In this document: positions 54,200 to 62,538 of the stretch, piece by piece
Layout: every line of letters starts with the position of its first letter
Position numbering within the stretch: position 1 is the first letter of the stretch
NCBI GenBank assembly: GCA_030706145.1
Contig: JAUZPB010000011.1
Span: forward strand, 1-64,000
Length of the DNA stretch: 64,000 bases
Direction of reading: 5' to 3'
From: Bacteroidota bacterium
Lineage (GTDB): Bacteria; Bacteroidota; Ignavibacteria; Ignavibacteriales; SURF-24
Made by a program: the position numbers and the translations under genes
The notes under the pieces: generated by a model
The model's input: the letters and a program-made list of their open reading frames with translations, nothing else
Told to the model about the DNA's origin: nothing
The model's database searches: none

Positions 54200-55179
54200 T
54201 GGTAAATCAAGGGAAATTAAGTAATGAACTAGTTACTCAGAAAGCACTAGCTTTGGGATTTGATCTAATTGGGTTTGCAAAGTCAGAAGAGTTAAAGGAA
54301 GAGGTAGAAAGGCTAGAGAACTGGTTAAGGGAAAGATATAATGGCACAATGTCATATATGGAAAGGAATCTTGAAAAAAGATTAAATGTAAAAGAGATTC
54401 TTCCAGAAGCCAAGAGTGTCATATCTCTGGCGTTAAATTACTACACAGATGAAGCTTATTCAAATAAGGCGGGATCTGGGAAAGTCTCCCGATATGCCTT
54501 TGGTACAGACTACCATTATATATTATGGGATAAATTAGAGAAGCTTATTACGGAACTAAAAGAGATAGATCCTAATTTTTCTGCAAAAAGCTATGTAGAT
54601 ACAGGTCCAGTAATGGACAAAGCATGGGCCATACACTCAGGCTTAGGTTGGATGGGCAAACACTCGAATATTATTACAAAAGAATTTGGAAGTTGGATCT
54701 TTCTTTCGACAATTATAACAAATTATGAATTTAGCAACTACGGTAATGTTTTAGGGGACTTCTGTGGGACTTGCACAAGATGCATTGATGCATGTCCAAC
54801 TAGTGCAATTACGGAAAGCTATATAGTAAATGCAAATAAGTGTATTTCATTTCTGACGATTGAAAACAAAGAAGAGATTCCTAATGAACTATCAGGGAGC
54901 TTTGAAAACTGGCTTTTTGGTTGTGACATTTGCCAGGATGTATGCCCATGGAACAAAAAATTCTCAAAAAGGACCAATGAGCCAGGCTTTTTTGTAAAGA
55001 ATAGTAATAAAGAAATTAACCTTGACGAAATAATGGAAATGGACAATATTGAATTTAAGATGAGATTTAAGGACAGTCCAATTATGCGGGCTAAATTAAA
55101 AGGACTTAAGAGAAATGCCTCTTTCCTAAGGGCTGGGACAGATAGAACAATATTAAACAAAACAGGAAAGAACAAATGA
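54199..55179 (+). CDS. queG: Epoxyqueuosine reductase
   Basis: QueG reduces epoxyqueuosine to queuosine in tRNA using cobalamin and two [4Fe-4S] clusters. The cluster ligands are in CGTCTRCIDACPTSAI and CDICQDVCPW. The N-terminal cobalamin-binding part includes GWMGKHSNIITKEFGSW. At 326 residues it is the standard short form without the HEAT-repeat extension. It overlaps the Rieske gene by one base upstream and the next gene by 4 bases. Confidence 0.94.
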   Translation: MVNQGKLSNELVTQKALALGFDLIGFAKSEELKEEVERLENWLRERYNGTMSYMERNLEKRLNVKEILPEAKSVISLALNYYTDEAYSNKAGSGKVSRYAFGTDYHYILWDKLEKLITELKEIDPNFSAKSYVDTGPVMDKAWAIHSGLGWMGKHSNIITKEFGSWIFLSTIITNYEFSNYGNVLGDFCGTCTRCIDACPTSAITESYIVNANKCISFLTIENKEEIPNELSGSFENWLFGCDICQDVCPWNKKFSKRTNEPGFFVKNSNKEINLDEIMEMDNIEFKMRFKDSPIMRAKLKGLKRNASFLRAGTDRTILNKTGKNK

Positions 55180-56129
55180 AATTTGTATTTGAGAAACTAC
55201 TGGAAACAAAAGACAATGTTGTATGTGTTGATGGATTGTTTGAAGCGAAACTTCAATTGAGCCACTGGAGAGACAATGATACACCATACGAGTTAAAAGC
55301 AGATACAACGACTGAAATGGCCTTCAAGCTAATTGAATCCTCTCAGAAAGAAAAGCATCTAAAAGGTATAGATACGGTATCGAACAATCATTTTGATGCT
55401 GACGGTCTAATAAGTGCCTATGTACTTGTTCATCCGGAAATGGCAACAGAATACAAAAGTCAGCTTATTAATGTAGCCAGAACTGGGGATTTTGCAGAAT
55501 TCACTACAGAAGATGCAATAAAGGCTAATGTAGTAATTGAGTCTTTGATGGACATTGAAAATGGTCCTGTAAGAGGTGAGCTAAAAGGTAAAAGTTATCC
55601 GGTAATGATGCAGATAATATATGAAAGGGGTTTTAGCCTTTTGCCAGAACTAATTGACAATATTGACAAATATGAAAGATATTGGAAAAAGGATTTTGAG
55701 CTATATGAGCGTTCAGAGCAATCATTTGAGAATCAGGAGTCAGTTTTTAGTAATTATTCTGATTGCAAACTATCTGTAATTGAATCTCCATATACGCTTC
55801 ATACAGTAAGCAAATTCAGTCATGCTGAATTTGATATAGTCTTATCAGTTGTCAAGACGCAAAGCGGGAATCATTATCAGCTTGAATATAAACCAATAAC
55901 ATGGTTTGAAACATTAAGGAAGAGCAAAGTTGAAAGAAAGCCATTTGATGAAATTGCAAAAAGGCTACAGGAGATAGAAAAGAATAATGAAGGTGAGTGG
56001 AAAATACTAGGCAATGATCCAATTGAAGAATGGGATTACAGGCTTGTTTTTGCTGATGAAAAATTTGTGAGTCAACCAAGCAGCCTTGCGATTTATGAGT
56101 TAGAAAGTTTATTTTTTGAACTTTTATAA
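55176..56129 (+). CDS. DHH-like uncharacterised protein (DUF6687-like)
   Basis: The 317-residue protein has NNHFDADGLISAYVL at about residues 68-82, resembling motif I of DHH phosphoesterases, but I do not see the DHH triplet or the C-terminal DHHA1 glycine-rich end. The rest is not recognised; I associate it with the DUF6687 family, from memory. No signal peptide or membrane segment. It starts 4 bases inside the queG stop and is the last gene of that overlapping group. Possible nucleotide or phosphoester hydrolase. Confidence 0.6.
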   Translation: MKFVFEKLLETKDNVVCVDGLFEAKLQLSHWRDNDTPYELKADTTTEMAFKLIESSQKEKHLKGIDTVSNNHFDADGLISAYVLVHPEMATEYKSQLINVARTGDFAEFTTEDAIKANVVIESLMDIENGPVRGELKGKSYPVMMQIIYERGFSLLPELIDNIDKYERYWKKDFELYERSEQSFENQESVFSNYSDCKLSVIESPYTLHTVSKFSHAEFDIVLSVVKTQSGNHYQLEYKPITWFETLRKSKVERKPFDEIAKRLQEIEKNNEGEWKILGNDPIEEWDYRLVFADEKFVSQPSSLAIYELESLFFELL

Positions 56130-56192
56130 TTCCTTGAAAGAGAAATTTGATGATATTTTTTTATAATAAACATAACTAACGGAGAGTTCAAT

Positions 56193-57194
56193 ATGAGTGT
56201 TCAGGAAAACACAAATCAAACTGATATCCTGGAAAAGATGAAGACTGAAAGCAATCATTTTAAAGTTTTAATAATAGGATCCGGACCTGCAGGTTTGACA
56301 GCTGCGCTTTACAATGCCCGCGCAAATTTAAATCCGGTTGTATTTGAAGGAATGCAGCCAGGTGGGCAGCTAACTATTACGACAGATATTGAAAATTATC
56401 CTGGTTTTGAAGAAGGGATTCATGGTCCAAAACTAATGGACATTATGCGCCGCCAAGCAGCAAAATTCGGGGCGAAGTTCTTTTTCAAGGAAGTTACTTC
56501 AGTAGATCTATCAAAGAGGCCATTTGTTGTTCATTCATATGAAGAAACTTATACATCTGATTCAATAATTATTGCAACCGGAGCCTCTGCAAAACTGCTA
56601 GACCTGGAAAGTATGCGCAAGTTTATGGGTTATGGTGTTTCTGCCTGTGCTACATGCGATGGATTTTTCTTCAAAAATCAGAAAGTGCTTGTTGTAGGCG
56701 GAGGAGATACAGCAATGGAAGAAGCAACTTATCTTACAAAGCATGCATCAGAGGTAATTGTTATTCATCGCCGTAATGAATTTCGTGCATCCAAAATAAT
56801 GTTTGATAGAGCAAAGCAAAACTCAAAGATCAAGTTTATGACAAATAGTGTGATAAAGGAAGTTTTAGGAAAGGAAGAAGATGGAAGGAAATATGTCACA
56901 GGTGCATTACTTCAAAATACAGCAGATGGAAGCACTACTGAGATAAAAGCAGATGGAATTTTTATTGCAATTGGGCACAAACCCAATACTGATCTTTTCA
57001 AAGGTATCCTAGATATGGATGAGGTTGGATATCTGCTGGTTAAGCCAGGAACAACAAGGACTAATATTGAAGGAGTATTTGCTGCTGGAGACGTAGCAGA
57101 TAAATCATACCGCCAGGCTATTACGGCAGCAGGTTCCGGGTGTATGGCTGCTATAGATGCAGAAAGGTGGCTTACTGAACAAGGAATTGATTAA
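56193..57194 (+). CDS. trxB: Thioredoxin-disulfide reductase
   Basis: The 333-residue flavoprotein has GSGPAGLTAAL (FAD), the redox-active CATC (about residues 151-154), the NADPH motif VVGGGDTAMEEA with HRRNEFRAS, and GVFAAGDVADKSYRQ. It reduces thioredoxin with NADPH. It lacks the HRRxxxR-poor variant typical of ferredoxin-linked types. A hairpin terminator follows at 57236. It lies 63 bases after the DUF6687-like gene on the same strand. Confidence 0.96.
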   Translation: MSVQENTNQTDILEKMKTESNHFKVLIIGSGPAGLTAALYNARANLNPVVFEGMQPGGQLTITTDIENYPGFEEGIHGPKLMDIMRRQAAKFGAKFFFKEVTSVDLSKRPFVVHSYEETYTSDSIIIATGASAKLLDLESMRKFMGYGVSACATCDGFFFKNQKVLVVGGGDTAMEEATYLTKHASEVIVIHRRNEFRASKIMFDRAKQNSKIKFMTNSVIKEVLGKEEDGRKYVTGALLQNTADGSTTEIKADGIFIAIGHKPNTDLFKGILDMDEVGYLLVKPGTTRTNIEGVFAAGDVADKSYRQAITAAGSGCMAAIDAERWLTEQGID

Positions 57195-57235
57195 GAAGAG
57201 TAATTAATATAAAAGAAGTTAAAAGCTATAAGAGG

Positions 57236-57260
57236 CGGCACATTAAGAATGTGCCGTTTT
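57236..57260 (+). terminator. Terminator after trxB
   Basis: CGGCACATT (57236-57244) pairs with AATGTGCCG (57248-57256) around AAG, followed by TTTT. It is 41 bases beyond the trxB stop. Confidence 0.85.
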
Positions 57261-57286
57261 CTATTAAAGGCTGTGCAAAATAATAA

Positions 57287-57634
57287 TTATTCTTTACCAA
57301 ATCTCCTACTAATAATATTAGCAACAATAAATCCAAGCCCTGTAAATGCAAAAAGACAAAATGGTATCCAATATTCTTTCGTTGTAAAATCTTCCAGAAG
57401 CATACCAATACCTAAACCAAAGCCAAAGAAAATTGATATTGTTCCAATCTGAGCAAGAAGAAAAGGGTTAGATCTTTTCTTTTCTTCAAAAAAGAGTTTA
57501 ATCTCTTCTGTACTTAAGCCTTTTTCTATCAGCATTTGTTTTTCCCTGGATCTGAAATAAATAACCGATATCCAGATTAAACCGATAGTTAAGAAAAATA
57601 CTATCGGTATAAATGTTGCGATTACTGCTGGCAT
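57287..57634 (-). CDS. Small membrane protein, DUF6249-like
   Basis: The 115-residue protein has three hydrophobic segments: residues 5-27, about 60-80 and 88-108, with a charged cytoplasmic loop between the first two containing REKQMLIEKGLSTEEIK. This layout and the M-L-I-E-K-G motif fit the DUF6249 family, often found beside ECF sigma/anti-sigma genes. It is divergent from the sigma gene at 57921 and two promoter-like TGTAACC sites read toward it. Function unknown; a membrane stress-response partner is likely. Confidence 0.75.
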   Translation of the reverse strand: MPAVIATFIPIVFFLTIGLIWISVIYFRSREKQMLIEKGLSTEEIKLFFEEKKRSNPFLLAQIGTISIFFGFGLGIGMLLEDFTTKEYWIPFCLFAFTGLGFIVANIISRRFGKE

Positions 57635-57690
57635 AACTGACTCCTTTATTTAATTCTTTTCATTTAATTAACTTTTTTCTTTATTGTTAA

Positions 57691-57717
57691 GACTTTATAT
57701 TGTATGAAAAGGTTACA
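57691..57717 (-). promoter_or_regulatory. ECF-type promoter candidate 1 (toward the DUF6249-like gene)
   Basis: On the minus strand TGTAACC (57711-57717) is followed after 17 bases by GTC (57691-57693), 57 bases before the ATG at 57634. An AAC-containing -35 with a GTC -10 is the usual ECF promoter form. Confidence 0.65.
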
Positions 57718-57730
57718 ATTTTCATTTTCT

Positions 57731-57779
57731 TTCAGTAAAAACTTTTTCAGTAAAAACTTTTTCAAAAAAAACTTTTTTG
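57731..57779 (+). repeat. Short tandem repeat in the divergent promoter region
   Basis: The unit TTTCAGTAAAAACTTT occurs twice in a row and a third time with the CAGT replaced by CAAA. It lies between two of the TGTAACC sites and is AT-rich, so it could be a bent or protein-bound spacer, or simple slippage. Confidence 0.5.
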
Positions 57780-57810
57780 TACAACATTATTTTCAACCTC
57801 TTGAACTTAT

Positions 57811-57836
57811 GACAAGTAAAAAGGCAAAAGGTTACA
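57811..57836 (-). promoter_or_regulatory. ECF-type promoter candidate 2 (toward the DUF6249-like gene)
   Basis: On the minus strand TGTAACC (57830-57836) is followed after 16 bases by GTC (57811-57813). It is the same motif as candidate 1, in the same direction and about 120 bases further upstream. Confidence 0.5.
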
Positions 57837-57882
57837 GATTAATCTCTTAAGAGAAATAGTCTTTATCTTTCTACAAGAAAAG

Positions 57883-57909
57883 TGTAACCTTTCTTATTTA
57901 GTTCTTGTC
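57883..57909 (+). promoter_or_regulatory. ECF-type promoter candidate 3 (toward the sigma gene)
   Basis: TGTAACC (57883-57889) is followed after 17 bases by GTC (57907-57909), only 11 bases before the ATG of the sigma gene at 57921. This would make a nearly leaderless, self-activated sigma transcript. Confidence 0.6.
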
Positions 57910-57920
57910 AAAAGTAAACA

Positions 57921-58487
57921 ATGAAAAACTTAAGTGACATAGAAATCATCGAATCGGTAAAGAGGGGCAACCAGGCTGACTTCTCATTATTAGTAGACCG
58001 GTATAAGGAAAGGGCATATTCGCTCTTACGGCGGATGCTAAAAAATGATTTTGATGCACAGGAAGTTTTGCAGGATTGTTTCTTGAAAGCATACCGTTCA
58101 CTTGATTCTTTTAGGCAAGATGCGAAATTTTCCACATGGTTTTACAGAATCGTATATAATTCGGCTTTAACATTTTTATCGAGCAAAAGACGAAAAGAGG
58201 AAAATGAGATGACATCACTAGAGGATGTATTGGAACTAAAAAGCTATGATACACAAATATATGCTGAGAGTGAAAATGCAGCCCAGTTTATTAATAAAAT
58301 GGTAGAAAAACTTCCCGAGAAATACTCTGCAATAATAAACATGTTTTATATGGATGATATGTCCTTAGATGACATCAGTAAAATAACCGGCTTATCGATC
58401 GTCAATATAAAGGTAATACTTCACCGTTCGCGCAATGCTTTAAGAGAATTGATCTTAAAGCATAAATATTATGAGGAGCTATTATGA
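57921..58487 (+). CDS. RNA polymerase ECF sigma factor
   Basis: A 188-residue ECF sigma with sigma-2 region (VDRYKERAYSLLRRML, AQEVLQDCFLKAYRSLDSF, FSTWFYRIVYNSALTFL) and sigma-4 helix-turn-helix (MSLDDISKITGLSIVNIKVILHR). The start ATG at 57921 gives the family N-terminus. Its stop overlaps the anti-sigma start by 4 bases. The TGTAACC-N17-GTC motif just upstream suggests autoregulation. A divergent membrane-protein gene carries the same motif. It is distinct from the ECF factor at 3486. Confidence 0.93.
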   Translation: MKNLSDIEIIESVKRGNQADFSLLVDRYKERAYSLLRRMLKNDFDAQEVLQDCFLKAYRSLDSFRQDAKFSTWFYRIVYNSALTFLSSKRRKEENEMTSLEDVLELKSYDTQIYAESENAAQFINKMVEKLPEKYSAIINMFYMDDMSLDDISKITGLSIVNIKVILHRSRNALRELILKHKYYEELL

Positions 58488-59026
58488 ACCATTTAACTGA
58501 TGAGACATTAAATAAATATATAGACAACGAAATGGATGTTCACGAATTGAACATAGTAAATGAGCACATAAAGACCTGTGAGATTTGTCTGCAAAAATTA
58601 AAAGCTCAAAAGGTCGTCGATACTAATCTTAGAGGTATTAGTCAGTTCAAGCTTCCCGAGGGATTTACGGAAAATCTAATGCAGCAAATAGCTGTTATTA
58701 GACCTGCAGGCATTCATTTCAAGCCTCAAAAAAGTTATCTTTTAAGGTTTATTTTTCTTTTCTTAGGGTTAGCAATTCTGACGTTTTTCATTTTAAGTTT
58801 GTATGAGGTTTCTCAAAGCAGTAGCAGTTTATCAGCAGATAAATTGTTCTGGTATCCGGAATTTTTAAAGAAAATCTCTGTAGAAGTTAATTCTTACAGC
58901 GCATTATTTAAAAGTCAGACTATTTCTTTGATTGGAGGCATTTTTACTTTCATTCTTTTAATCAGTGCATATTTCATCTATGATTCACATAGAGATTTCA
59001 AGAACAGGTTAAACAATCTAAGATAA
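58484..59026 (+). CDS. Zinc-finger (zf-HC2) transmembrane anti-sigma factor
   Basis: The N-terminal domain has the HIKTCEICLQKL motif (H-x3-C-x2-C; about residues 28-39), the zinc-binding anti-sigma signature. Unlike most such proteins it has two membrane segments, near residues 85-107 and 145-165, separated by an extracytoplasmic loop of about 35 residues, and it ends in a basic tail. It overlaps the sigma gene by 4 bases and should hold that sigma at the membrane until an envelope signal releases it. Confidence 0.86.
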   Translation: MNHLTDETLNKYIDNEMDVHELNIVNEHIKTCEICLQKLKAQKVVDTNLRGISQFKLPEGFTENLMQQIAVIRPAGIHFKPQKSYLLRFIFLFLGLAILTFFILSLYEVSQSSSSLSADKLFWYPEFLKKISVEVNSYSALFKSQTISLIGGIFTFILLISAYFIYDSHRDFKNRLNNLR

Positions 59027-59057
59027 GCTACTAAGAATATGCACCTATAAAAATAAA

Positions 59058-59097
59058 AAAAGCCAAAAAGATACATTCCAAACTCTTTTTGGCTTTT
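59058..59097. terminator. Bidirectional terminator between anti-sigma and ferredoxin genes
   Basis: A perfect 14-base stem, AAAAGCCAAAAAGA (59058-59071) with its complement at 59084-59097, is flanked by A-rich and T-rich runs on both sides, so it can end both convergent transcripts. Confidence 0.88.
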
Positions 59098-59129
59098 AAT
59101 AAAATCAGTTATTTAATTATACTGAGTTC

Positions 59130-59462
59130 TTATCTACCCATTGAATCCAATTGTTCCTTTTTTGCCAAAAGTTCATCTTTGCCTTCAACGCGCTCACTAT
59201 CTGGGACACAGCAGTCAACCGGACAAACTGCAGCACATTGTGGTTCATCATGGAAACCTACACATTCAGTACATTTATCTGGAACAATGTAGAAAGTATC
59301 ATTTGAATAAAAACCAGTAGCACCTGAGGGAGCAGCACTACCCTCTCCATATGTCTTTCCTGCGAGAGTCCAATCGCTACCCCCTTCATATATTGCAGAA
59401 TTAGGGCATTCTGGTTCGCAAGCGCCGCAATTAATGCATTCAGCGGTTATCTTAATAGCCAT
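59130..59462 (-). CDS. 2[4Fe-4S] ferredoxin, Chlorobi type
   Basis: The 110-residue protein has the cluster motifs CINCGACEPECP (about residues 10-21) and CTECVGFHDEPQCAAVCP (about 65-82), the second with an enlarged spacing between its second and third Cys and a long insert between the clusters. This form is typical of green sulfur bacteria and their relatives. It is a low-potential electron carrier for ferredoxin-dependent oxidoreductases. AGGAG precedes the ATG. It is a single gene ended by the bidirectional terminator. Confidence 0.93.
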   Translation of the reverse strand: MAIKITAECINCGACEPECPNSAIYEGGSDWTLAGKTYGEGSAAPSGATGFYSNDTFYIVPDKCTECVGFHDEPQCAAVCPVDCCVPDSERVEGKDELLAKKEQLDSMGR

Positions 59463-59734
59463 AGTATAAACTCCTATATTTCGTTAGTATAATTTATTAT
59501 AAATTCGAAAATTTTCAACAAAAAAGCTCAAAATTTTAACAAAAACGTATTCAGTTTGGCAACCATCAACAAATTAGCCACAAATACAGCGGATATTTTA
59601 CTAAAAGGAGCTGATAAATTCAAGACTAAAAAATCTGATAATAAACTTTTTTATTTAAATATTTTTTAGCTTTTGGAAAAAAGTTAAAGATTCAAATGGA
59701 CCTAAAAAAAAGCAAAACACTATCAGCTACCGCT

Positions 59735-60466
59735 CTACCAGCTACCGCTAGAGCCACCTCCACCGAAAGAACCGCCGCCTCCGCTAAATCCGCCAAAGGA
59801 GCCTCCACCACCAGAGCTACCGCCTCCAAAGCCACCAAAACCACCTCCGCCTCCGTAGAAGATAAATCCTCCGCCTCCGCGCCTTCTTCCACCACCTCTA
59901 AAGAACAAGCTTATAATAATAAAAAGAATAATAAGAAATATGGTAGGTAATCCTTTCCCATTTCCTTTTTTCCTTTTTAAATCCGTAGCTTTATATTCTC
60001 CTGCAGTAGCAGCTTTAATGGCATCGATTCCCTGTTTAATACCCTGGTAATAGTCGCCACTTCTAAAATAAGGTCTAACTTCATTTCTAAGGATTGAGCT
60101 ACAAAGGGCATCAGGCATAGAGCCTTCCAGACCGTAACCTACCTCTATTCTTAATTTTCTATCATCTTTGACAACAAGGAACAAAATTCCATTATTATTC
60201 TTTTTTGAACCTATTTTATTTTCTTTTGCAACCTGATAGGAATAATCCTCAATTGGGTAACCATTTAGTGTAGGTATTATTAAAAGGACTAATTGGCTAG
60301 AGGTAGAATCGCTAAAAGCTCTAAGGTCATTATTAAGGTAGTTTAGCTGTTCTGAAGAGAGCGTATTAGTATAATCATTTGCCCAGGCCTGAAGATGCAC
60401 GACTTCAGGTTGCTGAGCAAATAAAAATGTCTGAAGAAAAAGTAAAAAGTAAAATAATTTTTTCAT
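59735..60466 (-). CDS. TPM-domain protein with glycine-rich tail
   Basis: A signal peptide (MKKLFYFLLFLQTFLFAQQ) precedes a TPM domain (about residues 28-150; LRIEVGYGLEGSMPD), a membrane helix near 180-197 (TIFLIILFIIISLFF) and a tail of almost only Gly, Ser and Phe ending GSSGSW. TPM proteins are related to the YgcG group and to photosystem repair proteins; in bacteria the biochemical role is unclear. It directly follows the LemA gene, the standard LemA-TPM pair. The C-terminal low complexity is real, with the frame open to the stop. Confidence 0.87.
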   Translation of the reverse strand: MKKLFYFLLFLQTFLFAQQPEVVHLQAWANDYTNTLSSEQLNYLNNDLRAFSDSTSSQLVLLIIPTLNGYPIEDYSYQVAKENKIGSKKNNNGILFLVVKDDRKLRIEVGYGLEGSMPDALCSSILRNEVRPYFRSGDYYQGIKQGIDAIKAATAGEYKATDLKRKKGNGKGLPTIFLIILFIIISLFFRGGGRRRGGGGFIFYGGGGGFGGFGGGSSGGGGSFGGFSGGGGSFGGGGSSGSW

Positions 60467-60475
60467 ATAAAACTA

Positions 60476-61081
60476 TTAAAACTCAACTTTTGGGGCATTT
60501 TCTGCGCCTGGTTGAGCCTTGAAATACTGTTTTTCGTGAAAGCCAGCGATTCCAGCAAAAATTACAGCTGGAAATCTTTTAACTCTTGTATTATAATCCT
60601 GTACGACTTGATTAAAATTCATTCTAGCCACGGTAATCCTATTTTCAGTCCCTTCAAGCTGAGCCTGCAGATTCAGGAAGCCTTCGTTTGCCTTAAGGTT
60701 AGGATAGTTTTCAACAGTAACAAGGAGTCTAGACAATGCAGAGCCGAGATTTGCCTGTGCAGACTGGAATTTCTGAAAAGCCTTGGGATCGTCAAGAATT
60801 TCAGATGTAGCCTTAATTGAGCCAACACTAGCTCTTGCTTCTGTTACTCTTGTTAAGACATCTTTTTCAAAATTTGCATATCCTTTAACTGTATTTACAA
60901 GGTTAGGGATCAGGTCACTTCTTCTCTGATATTGGTTTTCAACCTGGCTCCAGTTTTGATTAACAGCTTCATTAAGAGAAACTAAATTGTTGTAAACGCC
61001 AACACCCCATCCAACCAAAGCAACAACAATAATCAAAACAACCGCCGCGATTGAACAGCCTACAAGTAGACCTCTTTTCAT
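60476..61081 (-). CDS. LemA family protein
   Basis: The 201-residue protein has one N-terminal membrane helix (residues 5-30) and the LemA helical core with WSQVENQYQRRSDLIPNLVNTVKGYANFEK, read in blocks, and RFPAVIFAGIAGF near the C-terminus. The N-terminal Cys (position 9) is in a membrane segment, so it is probably not a lipoprotein. The function of the family is unknown. The TPM-protein gene lies 10 bases downstream. Confidence 0.92.
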   Translation of the reverse strand: MKRGLLVGCSIAAVVLIIVVALVGWGVGVYNNLVSLNEAVNQNWSQVENQYQRRSDLIPNLVNTVKGYANFEKDVLTRVTEARASVGSIKATSEILDDPKAFQKFQSAQANLGSALSRLLVTVENYPNLKANEGFLNLQAQLEGTENRITVARMNFNQVVQDYNTRVKRFPAVIFAGIAGFHEKQYFKAQPGAENAPKVEF

Positions 61082-61126
61082 TTATCCTCCATCGAAATAA
61101 TTAACAGCTTGAAATATAAAGAGAAT

Positions 61127-62488
61127 TTAATTTGTCAGACTCCTCATTGGAGCCGGAATCCTTCCTCCGCGAAGGACCAGGTTATCACATCTAAGTTCCC
61201 TAACGGGCATAATAGGTGCTTGTCCTAAAAGACCGCCATAGTCAACAAAATCGCCAACTTTTTTCCCATAGGCAGGAATAATTCTGACAGCAGTCGTTTT
61301 ATCGTTAATCATACCTATAGCGCACTCATCAGCAATGATTCCAGCAATTGTTGTTGCCGGAGTATCTCCAGGAACCGCGACCATATCAAGGCCAACCGAA
61401 CAAACAGCGGTCATTGCCTCAAGTTTTTCAAGAGAAAGGTATCCCATTTTAGCGGCATAGATCATACCTGCATCTTCACTTACAGGGATGAAAGCCCCGC
61501 TCATTCCACCTACGGAAGAGCTAGCCATTAGTCCAGCTTTTTTAACACTATCGTTTAACATCGCAAGAGCAGCAGTTGTCCCTGGAGCTCCGACATACTG
61601 CACACCCATGGCCTGAAGTATGTCAGCAATGCTATCGCCTTGAGCAGGAGTTGGAGCAAGAGAAATATCGACAATACCAAATGGAATTCCGTGTTTTTCA
61701 GCAACTTTTCGACCCATTAGTTCACCTGCCCGAGTAATCTTAAAGATTGTTTTTTTAATAACCTCGGCCAACTGTTGAAGGTCGACTTTACCGGCTGTTT
61801 TTATTGCATCGAGGACCACACCTGGGCCGCTAATTCCAACGTTCAAAACGACCTCAGGTTCTGTCACGCCGTGAAAAGCGCCAGCAACAAAGGGATTGTC
61901 CTCAGGAACATTGCAAAAGACAACAAGCTTTGCACAGCCGATTGAATCTCTTTCCTTTGTCTTTTCAGCTGTATCTTTAATAATCTGTGACATCATATTA
62001 ATAGCATCCATATTGATGCCTGCCTTTGTAGAGGCAACATTTATGCTGGAACAAACTCTTCCTGTTTCAGATAAAGCAAAAGGGATAGATTTAATTAGCT
62101 CGAGTTCACCATTAGTAAAACCCTTCTGGACCAAAGCAGAATAGCCGGCCAGATAATCTACACCTACTTCCATAGCTGCTTTATCTAAGACCTTGGCTAT
62201 CTCAACAAATTCATCAGCCTTAAAAGCGTCGCCTACAATAGAAAGCGGAGTAATAGAAATCCTTTTATTTGCGATAGAAATCCCATATTTAGATTCAACT
62301 TCCCGTGCAAATTTGACATGATTACTACCATATTTAGTAACTTTGTCATAGATTTTTTGTTTTGTTACTTCAACATTTCTGTCGGCACAATCTCGTAAGC
62401 TTATTCCCAGCGTAACTGTACGGATATCGAAATGTTCGATTTCCGTCATTTTTATAGTTTCAAGAATTTCATCAAATTCGAATGGCAA
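61127..62488 (-). CDS. UPF0210 (PFL/DUF711) family protein
   Basis: The 453-residue protein is a full-length UPF0210 member, recognised by [28 protein letters not shown] (given here as two overlapping blocks), [19 protein letters not shown] and [12 protein letters not shown]-like sequence. Its structure is related to pyruvate-formate-lyase-like proteins; no glycyl-radical motif is evident and the reaction is unknown. The start is TTG at 62486-62488, because GGAGAG lies just before it and the family N-terminus begins there. It always seems to occur next to a UPF0237 ACT protein, as here. Confidence 0.88.
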   Translation of the reverse strand: MPFEFDEILETIKMTEIEHFDIRTVTLGISLRDCADRNVEVTKQKIYDKVTKYGSNHVKFAREVESKYGISIANKRISITPLSIVGDAFKADEFVEIAKVLDKAAMEVGVDYLAGYSALVQKGFTNGELELIKSIPFALSETGRVCSSINVASTKAGINMDAINMMSQIIKDTAEKTKERDSIGCAKLVVFCNVPEDNPFVAGAFHGVTEPEVVLNVGISGPGVVLDAIKTAGKVDLQQLAEVIKKTIFKITRAGELMGRKVAEKHGIPFGIVDISLAPTPAQGDSIADILQAMGVQYVGAPGTTAALAMLNDSVKKAGLMASSSVGGMSGAFIPVSEDAGMIYAAKMGYLSLEKLEAMTAVCSVGLDMVAVPGDTPATTIAGIIADECAIGMINDKTTAVRIIPAYGKKVGDFVDYGGLLGQAPIMPVRELRCDNLVLRGGRIPAPMRSLTN

Positions 62489-62538
62489 CTATACTCTCCT
62501 TTTCCTTTTGTTAATATTCAGAAAGAAATACTACAAAA

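Noticed and set aside
59692-59950. Gly/Ala/Thr-rich open frames on both strands over the TPM-protein tail
   Set aside because: They are shadows of the glycine-rich repeat tail of the TPM protein.
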